From contig CAMPUL010000033.1 of assembly GCA_946997215.1 (NCBI GenBank), forward strand, positions 1 to 11,805: a stretch of 11,805 nt of DNA, written 5' to 3'. Both the position numbers and the translations under genes were made by a program. Source of the stretch: Gardnerella vaginalis (lineage in GTDB: Bacteria > Actinomycetota > Actinomycetes > Actinomycetales > Bifidobacteriaceae). Below, in pieces: positions 1 through 6,572 of the stretch (position 1 is its first letter; every line of letters starts with the position of its first letter). The notes beneath the pieces are model-generated. The model was not told where the DNA came from and searched no databases. It worked only from the letters and a program-made list of their open reading frames with translations.

Positions 1-244
1 TAACCATAGAAAGCAAAGTCAACAACAAAGTCCAACCAATACCAGCAAGAACATTATTGCTTATAAGATAAATTCCAACAACATCCCACTCAAATCGCGG
101 ATTTGTGACTATAGAATAAAGCAGCGAGCATGCGAGTATAGCTACGATTACGCCAGCTACGATTGGTCCAGGATTTTTGACTGGCAAAATACGCTCGTTC
201 CCTTGCGAATTTTGTAAAGGCTTTTTAGTTAAACTGTTAAACAT
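1..244 (-). CDS. Amino-acid ABC transporter permease, N-terminal part (cut by the window edge)
   Basis: Reading the minus strand from ATG at 244-242 gives 81 codons open to the window edge. The product starts with MFNSLTKKPLQN, followed by a hydrophobic segment (PGPIVAGVIVAILACSLLYSIV, about residues 28-49), then NPRFEWDVVG and the beginning of a second membrane segment (GWTLLLTLLSMV). An N-terminal membrane helix before the conserved permease core is typical of polar amino-acid (HisM/GlnP-type) permeases. A GGAG ribosome site lies five bases before the ATG. The gene lies downstream of the binding-protein gene on the same strand, which supports an amino-acid importer. The two are separated by a strong terminator, so the permease is probably made at a lower level or from its own promoter. 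The substrate cannot be told. Confidence 0.8.
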   Translation of the reverse strand, partial: MFNSLTKKPLQNSQGNERILPVKNPGPIVAGVIVAILACSLLYSIVTNPRFEWDVVGIYLISNNVLAGIGWTLLLTLLSMV

Positions 245-310
245 ACTTTCTCCATAAAGGCTTTTGTTTGCAACATATGCAAATCACTAACTAGCAATCA
301 CTATAGATTA

Positions 311-366
311 AATACAAAAATTGGCGTGCGATTTTACTTATGCAGTAACTGTAAACGCACGCCAAC
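311..366 (-). terminator. Intrinsic terminator after the binding-protein gene
   Basis: Two perfectly complementary 10-base arms (TTGGCGTGCG at 321-330 and CGCACGCCAA at 356-365) enclose a 25-nt loop that can add a further TTTAC/GTAAA stem. Read on the minus strand, the hairpin is followed directly by TTTTTGTATTT (320-310). It begins about eight bases after the stop codon of the binding-protein gene. Partial termination here would give more binding protein than permease, a common arrangement in ABC importers. Confidence 0.85.
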
Positions 367-373
367 TTTAAGA

Positions 374-1300
374 TCATACTTCTGGGTTTACTTGCGCTTC
401 CTTAATGGCAACGTTTTCAACACCCCACTTCTTTAGAATGTCTTTGTAAACGCCATTCTTCATAAGCTTATCGATTGCGGCCTTAATAAGCTTTAGCATC
501 TTAGCATCGCCCTTCTTAACGGCTGCACCCATTGGCTCCGCATCGTTGCTGCTTTCTAGAATCTCTAGCTTTCCATCGTTCTTTATTGCAGCATATCCAG
601 CAACAGGAGTATCGGCATACATAACGTCTGCGCGGCCAGAGAGCAAAGCTGTAGTGGCATCTGTTTGATCCTTAAAGCTTAGGATTTCTAGCGGCTTATT
701 GTTATTCGCCTTGCATTGCTTTTTGGCTTCTTCCATAATCGGCTCGCCAACAGTGCCAGTTTCTAATGTAACTTTTTTGCCGCAAAGATTCTTTGTATCT
801 ACTTTAGTTGGGTTTCCTTTACGAACTTCAAAAGATAAGCCAGCGTTTGCGTACGTTACAAAATCAACAGTTTTCATACGCTCAGCGTTTACTGTAAAGC
901 CCGAGATTCCAACGTTATATTTGCTTCCGATTGCTGGAATAATGGAATCGAATTGAGCGTGCATAATCTTTGCTTTTAAGCCCATCAACTTTGCTAGCGC
1001 TTTAGAAAAGTCAATTTCGTAGCCGACTGGAGTTTTGCCATCTGCAGCGAAGAATTCTGCTGGAGCATAGCTCACATTTACGCCAACAGTTAGCTCGCCA
1101 GTTTTTGCAACGCTTTCTGGAACAAGCTTTGCAATCTCTTCGTCTTTTTGAACTTTGCTTACATCGTAGCTGCGTGCCACATCTGGGTCTGCTGCTTTAG
1201 AATCAGCAGGGCCGCAAGCGCATGTGCATCCAATCAATGCAAGAGTTGCAATTGCAGCAATTGGCTTAGCGAGCATAAAAATCTTATTTGACTTAAGCAT
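374..1300 (-). CDS. Amino-acid ABC transporter substrate-binding lipoprotein (SBP family 3)
   Basis: This 308-residue protein is an extracellular binding lipoprotein that would deliver an amino acid to the membrane permease encoded next to it. The N-terminus is a lipoprotein signal peptide: basic start, hydrophobic stretch at about residues 9-24 and lipobox LIGC with the acylated Cys at 25. The mature part starts near residue 67 with ELTVGVNVSYAPAEF, followed by GYEIDFSKALAKLMGL and the FDSIIPAI segment, which are typical of the family 3 periplasmic-binding fold for polar amino acids. The ATG at 1300-1298 has an AGGAG site about seven bases upstream. A cluster of cysteines after the lipobox (C25, C27, C29) is slightly unusual. 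The gene is followed by a strong terminator and then the permease. The ligand (for example Glu, Gln, Asp or Cys) is not determinable from sequence. Confidence 0.93.
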   Translation of the reverse strand: MLKSNKIFMLAKPIAAIATLALIGCTCACGPADSKAADPDVARSYDVSKVQKDEEIAKLVPESVAKTGELTVGVNVSYAPAEFFAADGKTPVGYEIDFSKALAKLMGLKAKIMHAQFDSIIPAIGSKYNVGISGFTVNAERMKTVDFVTYANAGLSFEVRKGNPTKVDTKNLCGKKVTLETGTVGEPIMEEAKKQCKANNNKPLEILSFKDQTDATTALLSGRADVMYADTPVAGYAAIKNDGKLEILESSNDAEPMGAAVKKGDAKMLKLIKAAIDKLMKNGVYKDILKKWGVENVAIKEAQVNPEV

Positions 1301-1488
1301 TTTCTTCTCCTGTTCAATCCTTCAGTCTTAAAGAATAAATAACTTATAATTTACAGTGATATGCATAACTATACACGATATCGCTACTAAATTGCGATTA
1401 TTAAAATACAGAAACTGAATATTCATAAATTGCCATACATGCATATGATAAAAATCAGCGAAAAATAACGAATTACAAAATCACAAAA
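1301..1488. promoter_or_regulatory. AT-rich upstream region of the binding-protein gene
   Basis: This gene-free stretch must hold the promoter of the minus-strand binding-protein gene. I see only weak candidates: on the minus strand, a TATAGT box without a good -35 partner. A small inverted repeat (ATCGC at 1380-1384 and GCGAT at 1394-1398) next to that box could be an operator. Nothing here is convincing enough to name a regulator. Confidence 0.35.
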
Positions 1489-1522
1489 CCGTATATTATT
1501 CGTAAAAATGAATAATATACGG
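1489..1522 (-). terminator. 13-bp perfect AT-rich palindrome, possible terminator
   Basis: CCGTATATTATTC (1489-1501) and GAATAATATACGG (1510-1522) are perfect reverse complements around an 8-nt loop. On the minus strand the stem is followed by TTTTGTGATTTTG, so it could end transcripts coming leftward from smpB or from the structured intergenic region. On the plus strand no T-tract follows. The stem is AT-rich, so it would be a weak terminator; a protein-binding palindrome upstream of the binding-protein gene is an alternative. Confidence 0.5.
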
Positions 1523-1574
1523 CGTGTCGCTCATAGACCCACTACAAAATTGTACGATTACACTAAGCGATGTA

Positions 1575-1662
1575 GAGATTCGAGATTTTTCGCCCTGAAT
1601 GAGATGAACCTCAGTGCCGAAGGTGGTGATTCATCGAATGAAGAAGAAAAATCGAGAATCTC
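1575..1662 (+). ncRNA. Candidate structured RNA with tandem GA internal loop, class unknown
   Basis: Arms at 1575-1591 and 1646-1662 pair as 7 bp (GAGATTC/GAATCTC), a GA/GA internal loop and 8 bp (GATTTTTC/GAAAAATC). Inside, GATGAA (1603-1608) pairs with TTCATC (1630-1635), and CCT can pair with AGG around the loop containing TGCCGA. The 2x2 loop would form tandem G-A pairs only if the RNA is the plus strand, which is why I give that strand. I recognise no riboswitch or known RNA class. A 60-codon plus-strand reading frame crosses it but has no ribosome site or recognisable domain, so I regard it as spurious. A repeated, palindromic element at DNA level is equally possible. Confidence 0.4.
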
Positions 1663-1699
1663 GGTGATGAAAACCACGCAAAAGTCTTAGACATTCAGA

Positions 1700-1819
1700 A
1701 GGTTTGATGTATTTCTCTACGAGCAATAAATAGCGCCAACCTAAAACATTAGAACATTAACGTTCACAAGATATCCGTAAAGGTGCGCGTCACTTGCGAG
1801 GAGAGAAATACTCAAACCT
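1700..1819. other. Nested long-range inverted repeat in the smpB-distal intergenic region
   Basis: Arm 1700-1718 (AGGTTTGA, one bulged T, GTATTTCTCT) pairs with 1802-1819 (AGAGAAATAC, TCAAACCT), giving 18 pairs. Nested inside, 1733-1742 pairs with 1781-1788 (GCGC and ACCT with GGT and GCGC plus one A, a CA bulge on one side). Inside that, GAAC/GTTC forms a small hairpin near 1752-1765. Such nesting suggests an RNA fold rather than a chance match, but neither strand nor function is known. Confidence 0.4.
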
Positions 1820-1840
1820 CGCGCAACTCCAAGCAAGGGA

Positions 1841-2001
1841 ACCGCGCTACGCTCTAAGCGCTACGGCAGGTCATGTCGTTCGCGCGGTCTAAGCGCGCGA
1901 ACGTCTTCGCCGCGCAGAAGCAGTGCTTCTGCTTTGAGCGGCTCAGCGCTCCGAATTACCTTTTCGCGCTACGCTCTAAGCGAAAAGGTAGGTCGGAGCG
2001 C
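1841..2001. repeat. Cluster of four GC-rich hairpins with a shared 18-nt core
   Basis: Four hairpins stand side by side in an otherwise AT-rich genome: about 1842-1866 (GCGCT/AGCGC), 1877-1903 (10 bp, CGTTCGCGCG), 1909-1942 (GCCGC/GCGGC outside GCAGAAG/CTTCTGC) and 1946-2001 (9 bp plus 11 bp around a 2x2 loop). The core CGCGCTACGCTCTAAGCG occurs at 1843-1860 and again at 1965-1982, each followed four bases later by GG(C/T)AGGTC. The last hairpin begins only three bases beyond the smpB stop codon, so it sits in the smpB 3' untranslated region. No T-tract follows, so it is not a classical terminator. REP-like palindromes or part of a larger structured RNA are possible. Confidence 0.55.
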
Positions 2002-2004
2002 AAA

Positions 2005-2493
2005 TCACCTAGATTGCATATTCTTGTATCGCATAGCGCGCAATGCCTCGCGCTTATCTTGTTCTTCGCGCAGAGCTTGACGCTTATCGTACTCTTTTTT
2101 GCCTCGCGCCAAAGCAATCTCAACTTTAGCGTAGCTGCCCTTAAAATAAATTCTCAAAGGCACAATCGTATAACCTTTAGCTTCAATTTGCCTAGAAAGC
2201 TTAGCAATTTGAACAGCATGAAGAAGCAGCTTACGCTTACGTTTTGGCGCATGATTATTCCACGTTCCATTTAAGTATTCGGGAATATTCGCGCCTTCTA
2301 GCCAAATCTCACCACGCCTATCAATGTTTACAAACGCTTCAGCTAAAGAAGCTCGGCCTTCTCGCAAAGACTTAACTTCGGTTCCAGTAAGCGCGATACC
2401 TGCTTCGTAGCAATCTTCAATCGCATAGTCGTGGCTAGCTTTTTTATTTCTTGCAACAGTTAAAGTACCATCTGAACCAGGTTTTTTATCCAA
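2005..2493 (-). CDS. smpB: SsrA-binding protein SmpB
   Basis: SmpB binds tmRNA and brings it to stalled ribosomes for trans-translation. The 162-residue product has the usual length and family features: VARNKKASHDYAIEDCYEAGIALTGTEVKSLREG near the N-terminus, then RGEIWLEGANIPEYLNGTWNNHAPKRKRKLLLH, PLRIYFKGSYAKVEIALARGKKEYDKR and a basic C-terminal tail that folds into the ribosome. The start is a TTG codon at 2493-2491. No in-frame ATG lies before the conserved region, and the ribosome site is weak (an AGG about a dozen bases upstream). The gene lies 53 bases after the CHAP gene on the same strand, so it may be read from the same transcript. No tmRNA gene was recognised in the window. A very stable hairpin follows the stop codon. 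Confidence 0.95.
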   Translation of the reverse strand: MDKKPGSDGTLTVARNKKASHDYAIEDCYEAGIALTGTEVKSLREGRASLAEAFVNIDRRGEIWLEGANIPEYLNGTWNNHAPKRKRKLLLHAVQIAKLSRQIEAKGYTIVPLRIYFKGSYAKVEIALARGKKEYDKRQALREEQDKREALRAMRYKNMQSR

Positions 2494-2504
2494 ACTACAC
2501 CAAC

Positions 2505-2536
2505 CTAAATCGAATCATAACTAAATCGAATCATAA
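2505..2536. repeat. 16-bp perfect tandem duplication between CHAP gene and smpB
   Basis: CTAAATCGAATCATAA occurs at 2505-2520 and again, directly adjoining, at 2521-2536. It occupies most of the 53-base gap between the two genes and changes the distance to the smpB start. It looks like a slippage or recombination duplication. Confidence 0.85.
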
Positions 2537-2546
2537 AAATTAAAAA

Positions 2547-3947
2547 TTAATAGTGAACATACTCATAGCTGCCAGCATTGCTGATAGTCCTATAAGACGG
2601 GAAAGTTGCAAACCCAACGCCACCTTCGGATATAAGCACGGAGCCATCGGAATTTACGCGTTCAACAACAGCAACGTGGCCGTACGTAGGGTCGGATCCA
2701 GCAGCACCTCTAGAAAACACCATAACGGCACCAACGTGTGGAGTGCGATTTACAAGATAACCGAGTCGGCGCCCAGAGTTTGCCCAGTCTGCGCCATTTC
2801 CCATAAACGACCCAACAGGCAATCCAAGCTGCGACCTACGCAAATACGCCCAAAGCGTGCATTGGCGAGCAGGGTATGCAGAACCTCCAGCAGTATTACC
2901 AGTATTATGACCGTAGCAATTACCAGAACCAGCAGGGCAATTGCCAGGAACTGAGTAATTCATGCCACTTGCAGCACCATTAGAAAGAGGCAACGCAGGC
3001 AAATAAGGCGCACTCCAACCGCCACCGCGCATTTGTTGGCGATTAGCGTTTGGATTCATGCGAGCTGCAGCAGACGCAGCCAAAGCCCTAGCTTGAGCGT
3101 CGATTTGAGACTTTAACGCAACGATTTCTGTAGCCTCACGAGCTGCGCGAGATGTAAGACTGCTTTTTTGGCTTTCCAGCTGCTTTCTAAGAGCACTTCC
3201 CTGGTCTCTCAGATTTTGCAAAGAACGCTGCTTATCTATAGCAGCTTTTGCTGCAGCTTGCGCGCTTTGTGCCTGGTCTTGAGCTTTTTGCTTTAGTTTT
3301 TGAATCTCATCTTCTATAGCAGCCAAACGCTGACGCCTATTCATCGAGTTGCTCAAATTAACAGCAGCATCGTTAGCAGCATTCGCTTCACTACGAACAA
3401 CAGCAGCTTCCGACTGAAGCTTTCCAACAAATTGCTCTGTAGTTGTTGAATTTGTGACCATAGCCATTACGTTAGAAGCGTTTGAACCGTGGAAACTTTT
3501 TCGCGCAAGCTGAGCTACAGCAGCCTTTGCATCGTCAAAATCTTCGCCAGTTTTTTTAATCTTTTCTTCTAGGTCGCGCTTATCTTTTTGAGCAGATTGC
3601 AAACGTTGATTTGTGGATTCAACAAGGCTCATTGCTTGTTGCGCTTGATCTTGAGCTTGTTGGGCAGCTCGAATCTGGTTTGGAATTTGATGCTCGTTAA
3701 GATCATTAAGCTCTAAAATCTTATCTGCAAGCTGTTTACTAACTCCAGCCAATTGCTTTTTAAGAGCCGCATTACTTTGCACTTTTCTGTTGTAATCTTG
3801 CATTGTTACAGCATTCGCACGCAAAGGAGTATACGCAAGTAGAATAGTAAATGCAGAAAACATAAGAACGCCTAACACAATTACGCTAGAAACAGCGCGC
3901 TTAGAATAGTAAAAATAGCGTCTTTTGCTTTCAAACTTTCTGCCCAA
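2547..3947 (-). CDS. Secreted coiled-coil / CHAP-domain peptidoglycan hydrolase (PcsB-like)
   Basis: This 466-residue protein is probably an exported cell-wall hydrolase acting at division. Residues 1-18 are basic, 19-39 hydrophobic, and LRANA gives a possible signal-peptidase site after residue 46. Residues about 50-290 are a long Gln/Ala/Lys-rich coiled coil, followed by a Gly/Pro/Asn-rich linker. The C-terminal CHAP domain (about 345-466) carries the expected catalytic Cys363 (RQCTLWAY) and His424 (TYGHVAVVE); E441 in the SVLISEGG segment is a candidate third residue. This layout matches streptococcal PcsB, which is controlled by the FtsEX ABC complex, and the gene lies just downstream of ftsEX. 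The start is TTG at 3947-3945, with AAAGGA about seven bases upstream. A TATAAT box at 3985-3990 suggests it also has its own promoter. The bond cut (amidase or endopeptidase) cannot be told. Confidence 0.9.
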   Translation of the reverse strand: MGRKFESKRRYFYYSKRAVSSVIVLGVLMFSAFTILLAYTPLRANAVTMQDYNRKVQSNAALKKQLAGVSKQLADKILELNDLNEHQIPNQIRAAQQAQDQAQQAMSLVESTNQRLQSAQKDKRDLEEKIKKTGEDFDDAKAAVAQLARKSFHGSNASNVMAMVTNSTTTEQFVGKLQSEAAVVRSEANAANDAAVNLSNSMNRRQRLAAIEDEIQKLKQKAQDQAQSAQAAAKAAIDKQRSLQNLRDQGSALRKQLESQKSSLTSRAAREATEIVALKSQIDAQARALAASAAARMNPNANRQQMRGGGWSAPYLPALPLSNGAASGMNYSVPGNCPAGSGNCYGHNTGNTAGGSAYPARQCTLWAYLRRSQLGLPVGSFMGNGADWANSGRRLGYLVNRTPHVGAVMVFSRGAAGSDPTYGHVAVVERVNSDGSVLISEGGVGFATFPSYRTISNAGSYEYVHY

Positions 3948-3984
3948 CTTGCTTTCCTTTCAACCTTTACAAGCACTAATGCGA

Positions 3985-3990
3985 ATTATA
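3985..3990 (-). promoter_or_regulatory. Perfect TATAAT -10 box upstream of the CHAP gene
   Basis: Read on the minus strand this is TATAAT, preceded by TG immediately before the box. The -35 region is poor (TTACGA at 18 bases). It lies 38 bases before the TTG start and so could drive separate expression of the hydrolase gene. Confidence 0.5.
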
Positions 3991-4057
3991 CATTGAAAAT
4001 CTTATTAATCGTAAGCGTTTCAAACCAATCTTAAGTTTTATATCACTTATATTTAGG

Positions 4058-4107
4058 CGATTTATTTAAGACGATTTACTTATAACAATTTATTTAAGAC
4101 AATTTAC
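4058..4107. repeat. 22-bp imperfect tandem duplication at the ftsX 3' end
   Basis: The segments 4058-4079 and 4086-4107 share 20 of 22 bases. Each contains ATTTATTTAAGAC followed by (G/A)ATTTAC. The second copy includes the ftsX stop codon, so the duplication extended outward from the gene end into the 156-base gap before the CHAP gene. That gap is otherwise AT-rich. Confidence 0.8.
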
Positions 4108-5027
4108 GCTTGCAAATATCGTCTCAAGGCAAACGCAGAGGCGATTATTGAAAGCAAAACAGCTCCAATAACCAACACTGGAACAGTCATCCAAACAGTT
4201 GCTTGATTAACAAACGGCATCCAACGAACGTTTTGTGCGAGCCAATCCGTAATAAACACTTTAACAACAACGCTTAACGCGCACCCAGATAACAGAGAGC
4301 CTATAAGAGAAGCAAACGCTCCCTCTAAAATAAACGGCATGCGAATAGTCCAATTAGAAGCACCAACAAGTCGCATAATCTCCGTCTCTTGCTTTCTAGA
4401 AGCTGCAGACATGCGAATCGTAGTGCCTGTAAGCATAATCGCCACAACAACCATAACCGCAGCAAGCACAATAGTCACAGCTGTTGCGTGATTCAAAACG
4501 CTAAACACGGGGTCAAAAATCTGCCTTTGATCCACAACTTCTTCAACGCCTTCGCGCCCCGAAAGAACTTCGGAAACAACCTGATATTTTGTTGGATTCG
4601 TAAGCTTTAGTCGCAATGAATCTTGCATATCGGCAGCTGTTAAAGTACGACCCTGGTATAAGCCATTAGGATATTGCTTAAGAAAAGTATTCTTGTAAAA
4701 TTCGCTTCTGCTAACATAAGTTATGTTTGAAACGTCTGAGCCAAGTTCTTGGTTAATAATATTCTCTAGTTTTACAATTTCTTCTTTAGTAGGAGCTTTT
4801 CCAGAAGCACATGATGCTGCCTGACTTGTACCATCTGGGCAAAGCCACGCAACCACTTCTACTTTGTCGTACCAATCGCCCTTAGCTTTTGTGATTTGCG
4901 CTTGCATAAGAACAGATGCGCCTATAAACAAGAACGATATGAAGGTAACAAGCATTACCGAAATAATCATAGAAACGTTTCTGCGTAAGCTAATCCACGT
5001 TTCGGAGAATATGAATCGCAATCGCAT
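4104..5027 (-). CDS. ftsX: Cell-division ABC transporter permease FtsX
   Basis: FtsX is the membrane half of FtsEX, which uses ATP hydrolysis by FtsE to switch extracellular peptidoglycan hydrolases on during division. The 307-residue product has the expected topology: a cytoplasmic N-terminus (MRLRFIFSETWISLRRN), TM1 at about 20-42, a large extracellular domain (about 45-178, with two cysteines at 63 and 73) and three further helices at about 181-203, 233-258 and 279-300. The cytoplasmic piece RKQETEIMRLVGASNWTIRMPFILEG is the typical FtsX/MacB-type coupling region. The ATG at 5027-5025 overlaps the ftsE stop codon by one base (TAATG), and AAGGAG lies about seven bases upstream inside ftsE, so the two are translationally coupled. 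The neighbouring CHAP protein is the likely partner of the extracellular domain. Confidence 0.96.
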   Translation of the reverse strand: MRLRFIFSETWISLRRNVSMIISVMLVTFISFLFIGASVLMQAQITKAKGDWYDKVEVVAWLCPDGTSQAASCASGKAPTKEEIVKLENIINQELGSDVSNITYVSRSEFYKNTFLKQYPNGLYQGRTLTAADMQDSLRLKLTNPTKYQVVSEVLSGREGVEEVVDQRQIFDPVFSVLNHATAVTIVLAAVMVVVAIMLTGTTIRMSAASRKQETEIMRLVGASNWTIRMPFILEGAFASLIGSLLSGCALSVVVKVFITDWLAQNVRWMPFVNQATVWMTVPVLVIGAVLLSIIASAFALRRYLQA

Positions 5028-6442
5028 TACTCGTCTCCTTCGTTCTTAAGATTTTCGCTATTACTGACTTCTGTTTTATTCGCTTCGGCTTCATTAGCTT
5101 CAGTATTGCTATCTTTATTGCTAGAGTTTGTTTCATTAGATTCAAAAACGCTACTATTTTCGCTATCTTTGACGTTTTCTCTAGCATTGACGTTTTCACT
5201 TGCTTCGCTAGTTTGGCTAACTTCGCCAACTTCGTTATCAACACTTGTTGCACCATCAACACTCGTTTGATTCACGCCACTAGTTTCATTGTCATTGTTT
5301 TCGTTTTTGTTTTCGTTTTCAACAGCATTCGACTTTTTTGCAGGCGGAGCAGGCGGAATCGAAAGCCCACGCCCCCAAGTCATAGTTGTTTCTAAAGGCT
5401 GAAAAACCTCGCCATATCTACCAGTTCTGCCAGAATGAACCGATTGCGCAAGACGAGCAATGCCCTCATTATTTTCAGACCCATTTTGCAAAGTTTGAGC
5501 AACAGCGTCCATAGCCTTTTTTGCTTGAGACGCACGCTTTGCACGCTTAGTCATAAAGCGATGGTTTTCTTGCGACTCGTCAAAATCGTCTGCGCTTATA
5601 GGCGATTGATTATTAACATTTGAGCTAGCATTTAAGCTAGCACCACTCTTCGATTCGCCCTTCGATTCACCAACAGCCGCACTAATGGAGTCTCCTTCTA
5701 CAGCTTGCTGAGCTTTCGACTTTTGCTCAACATCTGCATCTGGGAAGTAAAGCGCAGAATCGTAAGATCCTTCTCGCTCATCTCGCACAATATGACCAGC
5801 ATGAAGCTCCACAACGCGCTTTCGCATTGAGTTCACAATCTCCTCGTTATGCGTAGCCATAACAATCGTAGTGCCCGTGCGGTTAATCGCATCCAAAACT
5901 TCCATAATTCCAAGAGAAGTTGTAGGATCCAAGTTTCCAGTAGGCTCGTCTGCAAGAAGAATTTGCGGATGATTAACGTACGCGCGAGCAATCGCAACTC
6001 GCTGAGCCTCACCACCCGAAAGCTCGTGCGGATAATTATTCTCCTTGCCAGTTAAACCAACTGTTTCCAAAACGCGCGGAACAAGCGACTTAATCGTAGA
6101 GCGGCTCGTGCCAATAACCTCTAGCGCAAACGCCACATTTTGATACACAGTTTTATTATTAAGCAGCTTATAATCCTGGAAAATAAAGCCGAGCGACCTT
6201 CTATATTGCGGAACCTGGCGATTTACCAGGCGTCTCAAATCGTTGCCAGCAACGTGAATCTCGCCCTTTGTGGCTTCTTCTTCGCGCAAAAGCAAACTCA
6301 AAAGCGTTGTTTTACCAGATCCAGACGCGCCAACAAGAAACACAAAGTCGCCGCGATTAACGTCTAAAGAAATATCGTCCAAAGCAGGGCGAGTGCCCTT
6401 AGGATAAATCTTCGACACATGTTCTAGTGAAATCAGAGACAT
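5027..6442 (-). CDS. ftsE: Cell-division ABC transporter ATPase FtsE with long acidic C-terminal extension
   Basis: FtsE is the cytoplasmic ATPase of FtsEX. The ATPase domain (about 1-225) is complete: Walker A GASGSGKT at 38-45, Q-loop Gln89, signature LSGGE at 141-145, Walker B ILLADEP at 161-167 with catalytic Glu166, and switch His198. Most FtsE proteins end near residue 230; this one has 471 residues. The extra part includes a Ser/Gly-rich stretch, a basic helix-prone segment (about 297-319, RAKRASQAKKAM), a more conserved-looking piece (about 341-370, RYGEVFQPLETTMTWGRGL and PPAPP), and then about 100 residues (372-471) rich in Glu, Asn, Ser and Thr with few hydrophobics, presumably disordered. 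Position in the complex places this tail in the cytoplasm. The ATG is at 6442-6440, with AAAGGA upstream. ftsX follows with a one-base overlap. Confidence 0.95.
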   Translation of the reverse strand: MSLISLEHVSKIYPKGTRPALDDISLDVNRGDFVFLVGASGSGKTTLLSLLLREEEATKGEIHVAGNDLRRLVNRQVPQYRRSLGFIFQDYKLLNNKTVYQNVAFALEVIGTSRSTIKSLVPRVLETVGLTGKENNYPHELSGGEAQRVAIARAYVNHPQILLADEPTGNLDPTTSLGIMEVLDAINRTGTTIVMATHNEEIVNSMRKRVVELHAGHIVRDEREGSYDSALYFPDADVEQKSKAQQAVEGDSISAAVGESKGESKSGASLNASSNVNNQSPISADDFDESQENHRFMTKRAKRASQAKKAMDAVAQTLQNGSENNEGIARLAQSVHSGRTGRYGEVFQPLETTMTWGRGLSIPPAPPAKKSNAVENENKNENNDNETSGVNQTSVDGATSVDNEVGEVSQTSEASENVNARENVKDSENSSVFESNETNSSNKDSNTEANEAEANKTEVSNSENLKNEGDE

Positions 6443-6572
6443 ATATGCTTTTCCTTTACGAACTATTGAACGATATTCTTTAATTCTTTAATTTTTAACT
6501 ATTTTAATTTTCTATTTTAATTTTATTTTGATTTTTATTATGACTTTTATCTCGACTTTTACTTAGTGCAAA
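6443..6572. promoter_or_regulatory. A-tract-rich gap between prfB and ftsE
   Basis: On the minus strand this gap is almost only A, T and short A-tracts (AAAATT, AAAATAG and AAAAATC units repeated from about 6560 to 6470), spaced roughly 6 to 12 bases apart. Such DNA is often intrinsically bent and could enhance an ftsE promoter, but no clear -35/-10 pair is visible. A small stem (CTTAG/CTAAG) lies just after the prfB stop codon; it has no T-tract. Confidence 0.35.

Noticed and set aside
1508..1690. 60-codon plus-strand reading frame
   Set aside because: It starts inside the 13-bp palindrome, has no ribosome site, no recognisable domain, and overlaps the structured stem-loop at 1575-1662. The RNA or DNA-repeat explanation fits better.
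1301..2004. tmRNA (ssrA) gene beside smpB
   Set aside because: I looked for the tRNA-like ends (including a T-arm GGTTCGAATCC-type sequence) and a tag reading frame on both strands and found none.
1873..2274. 133-codon plus-strand reading frame
   Set aside because: Runs antisense through the well-supported smpB gene and the hairpin cluster; composition is that of a shadow frame.
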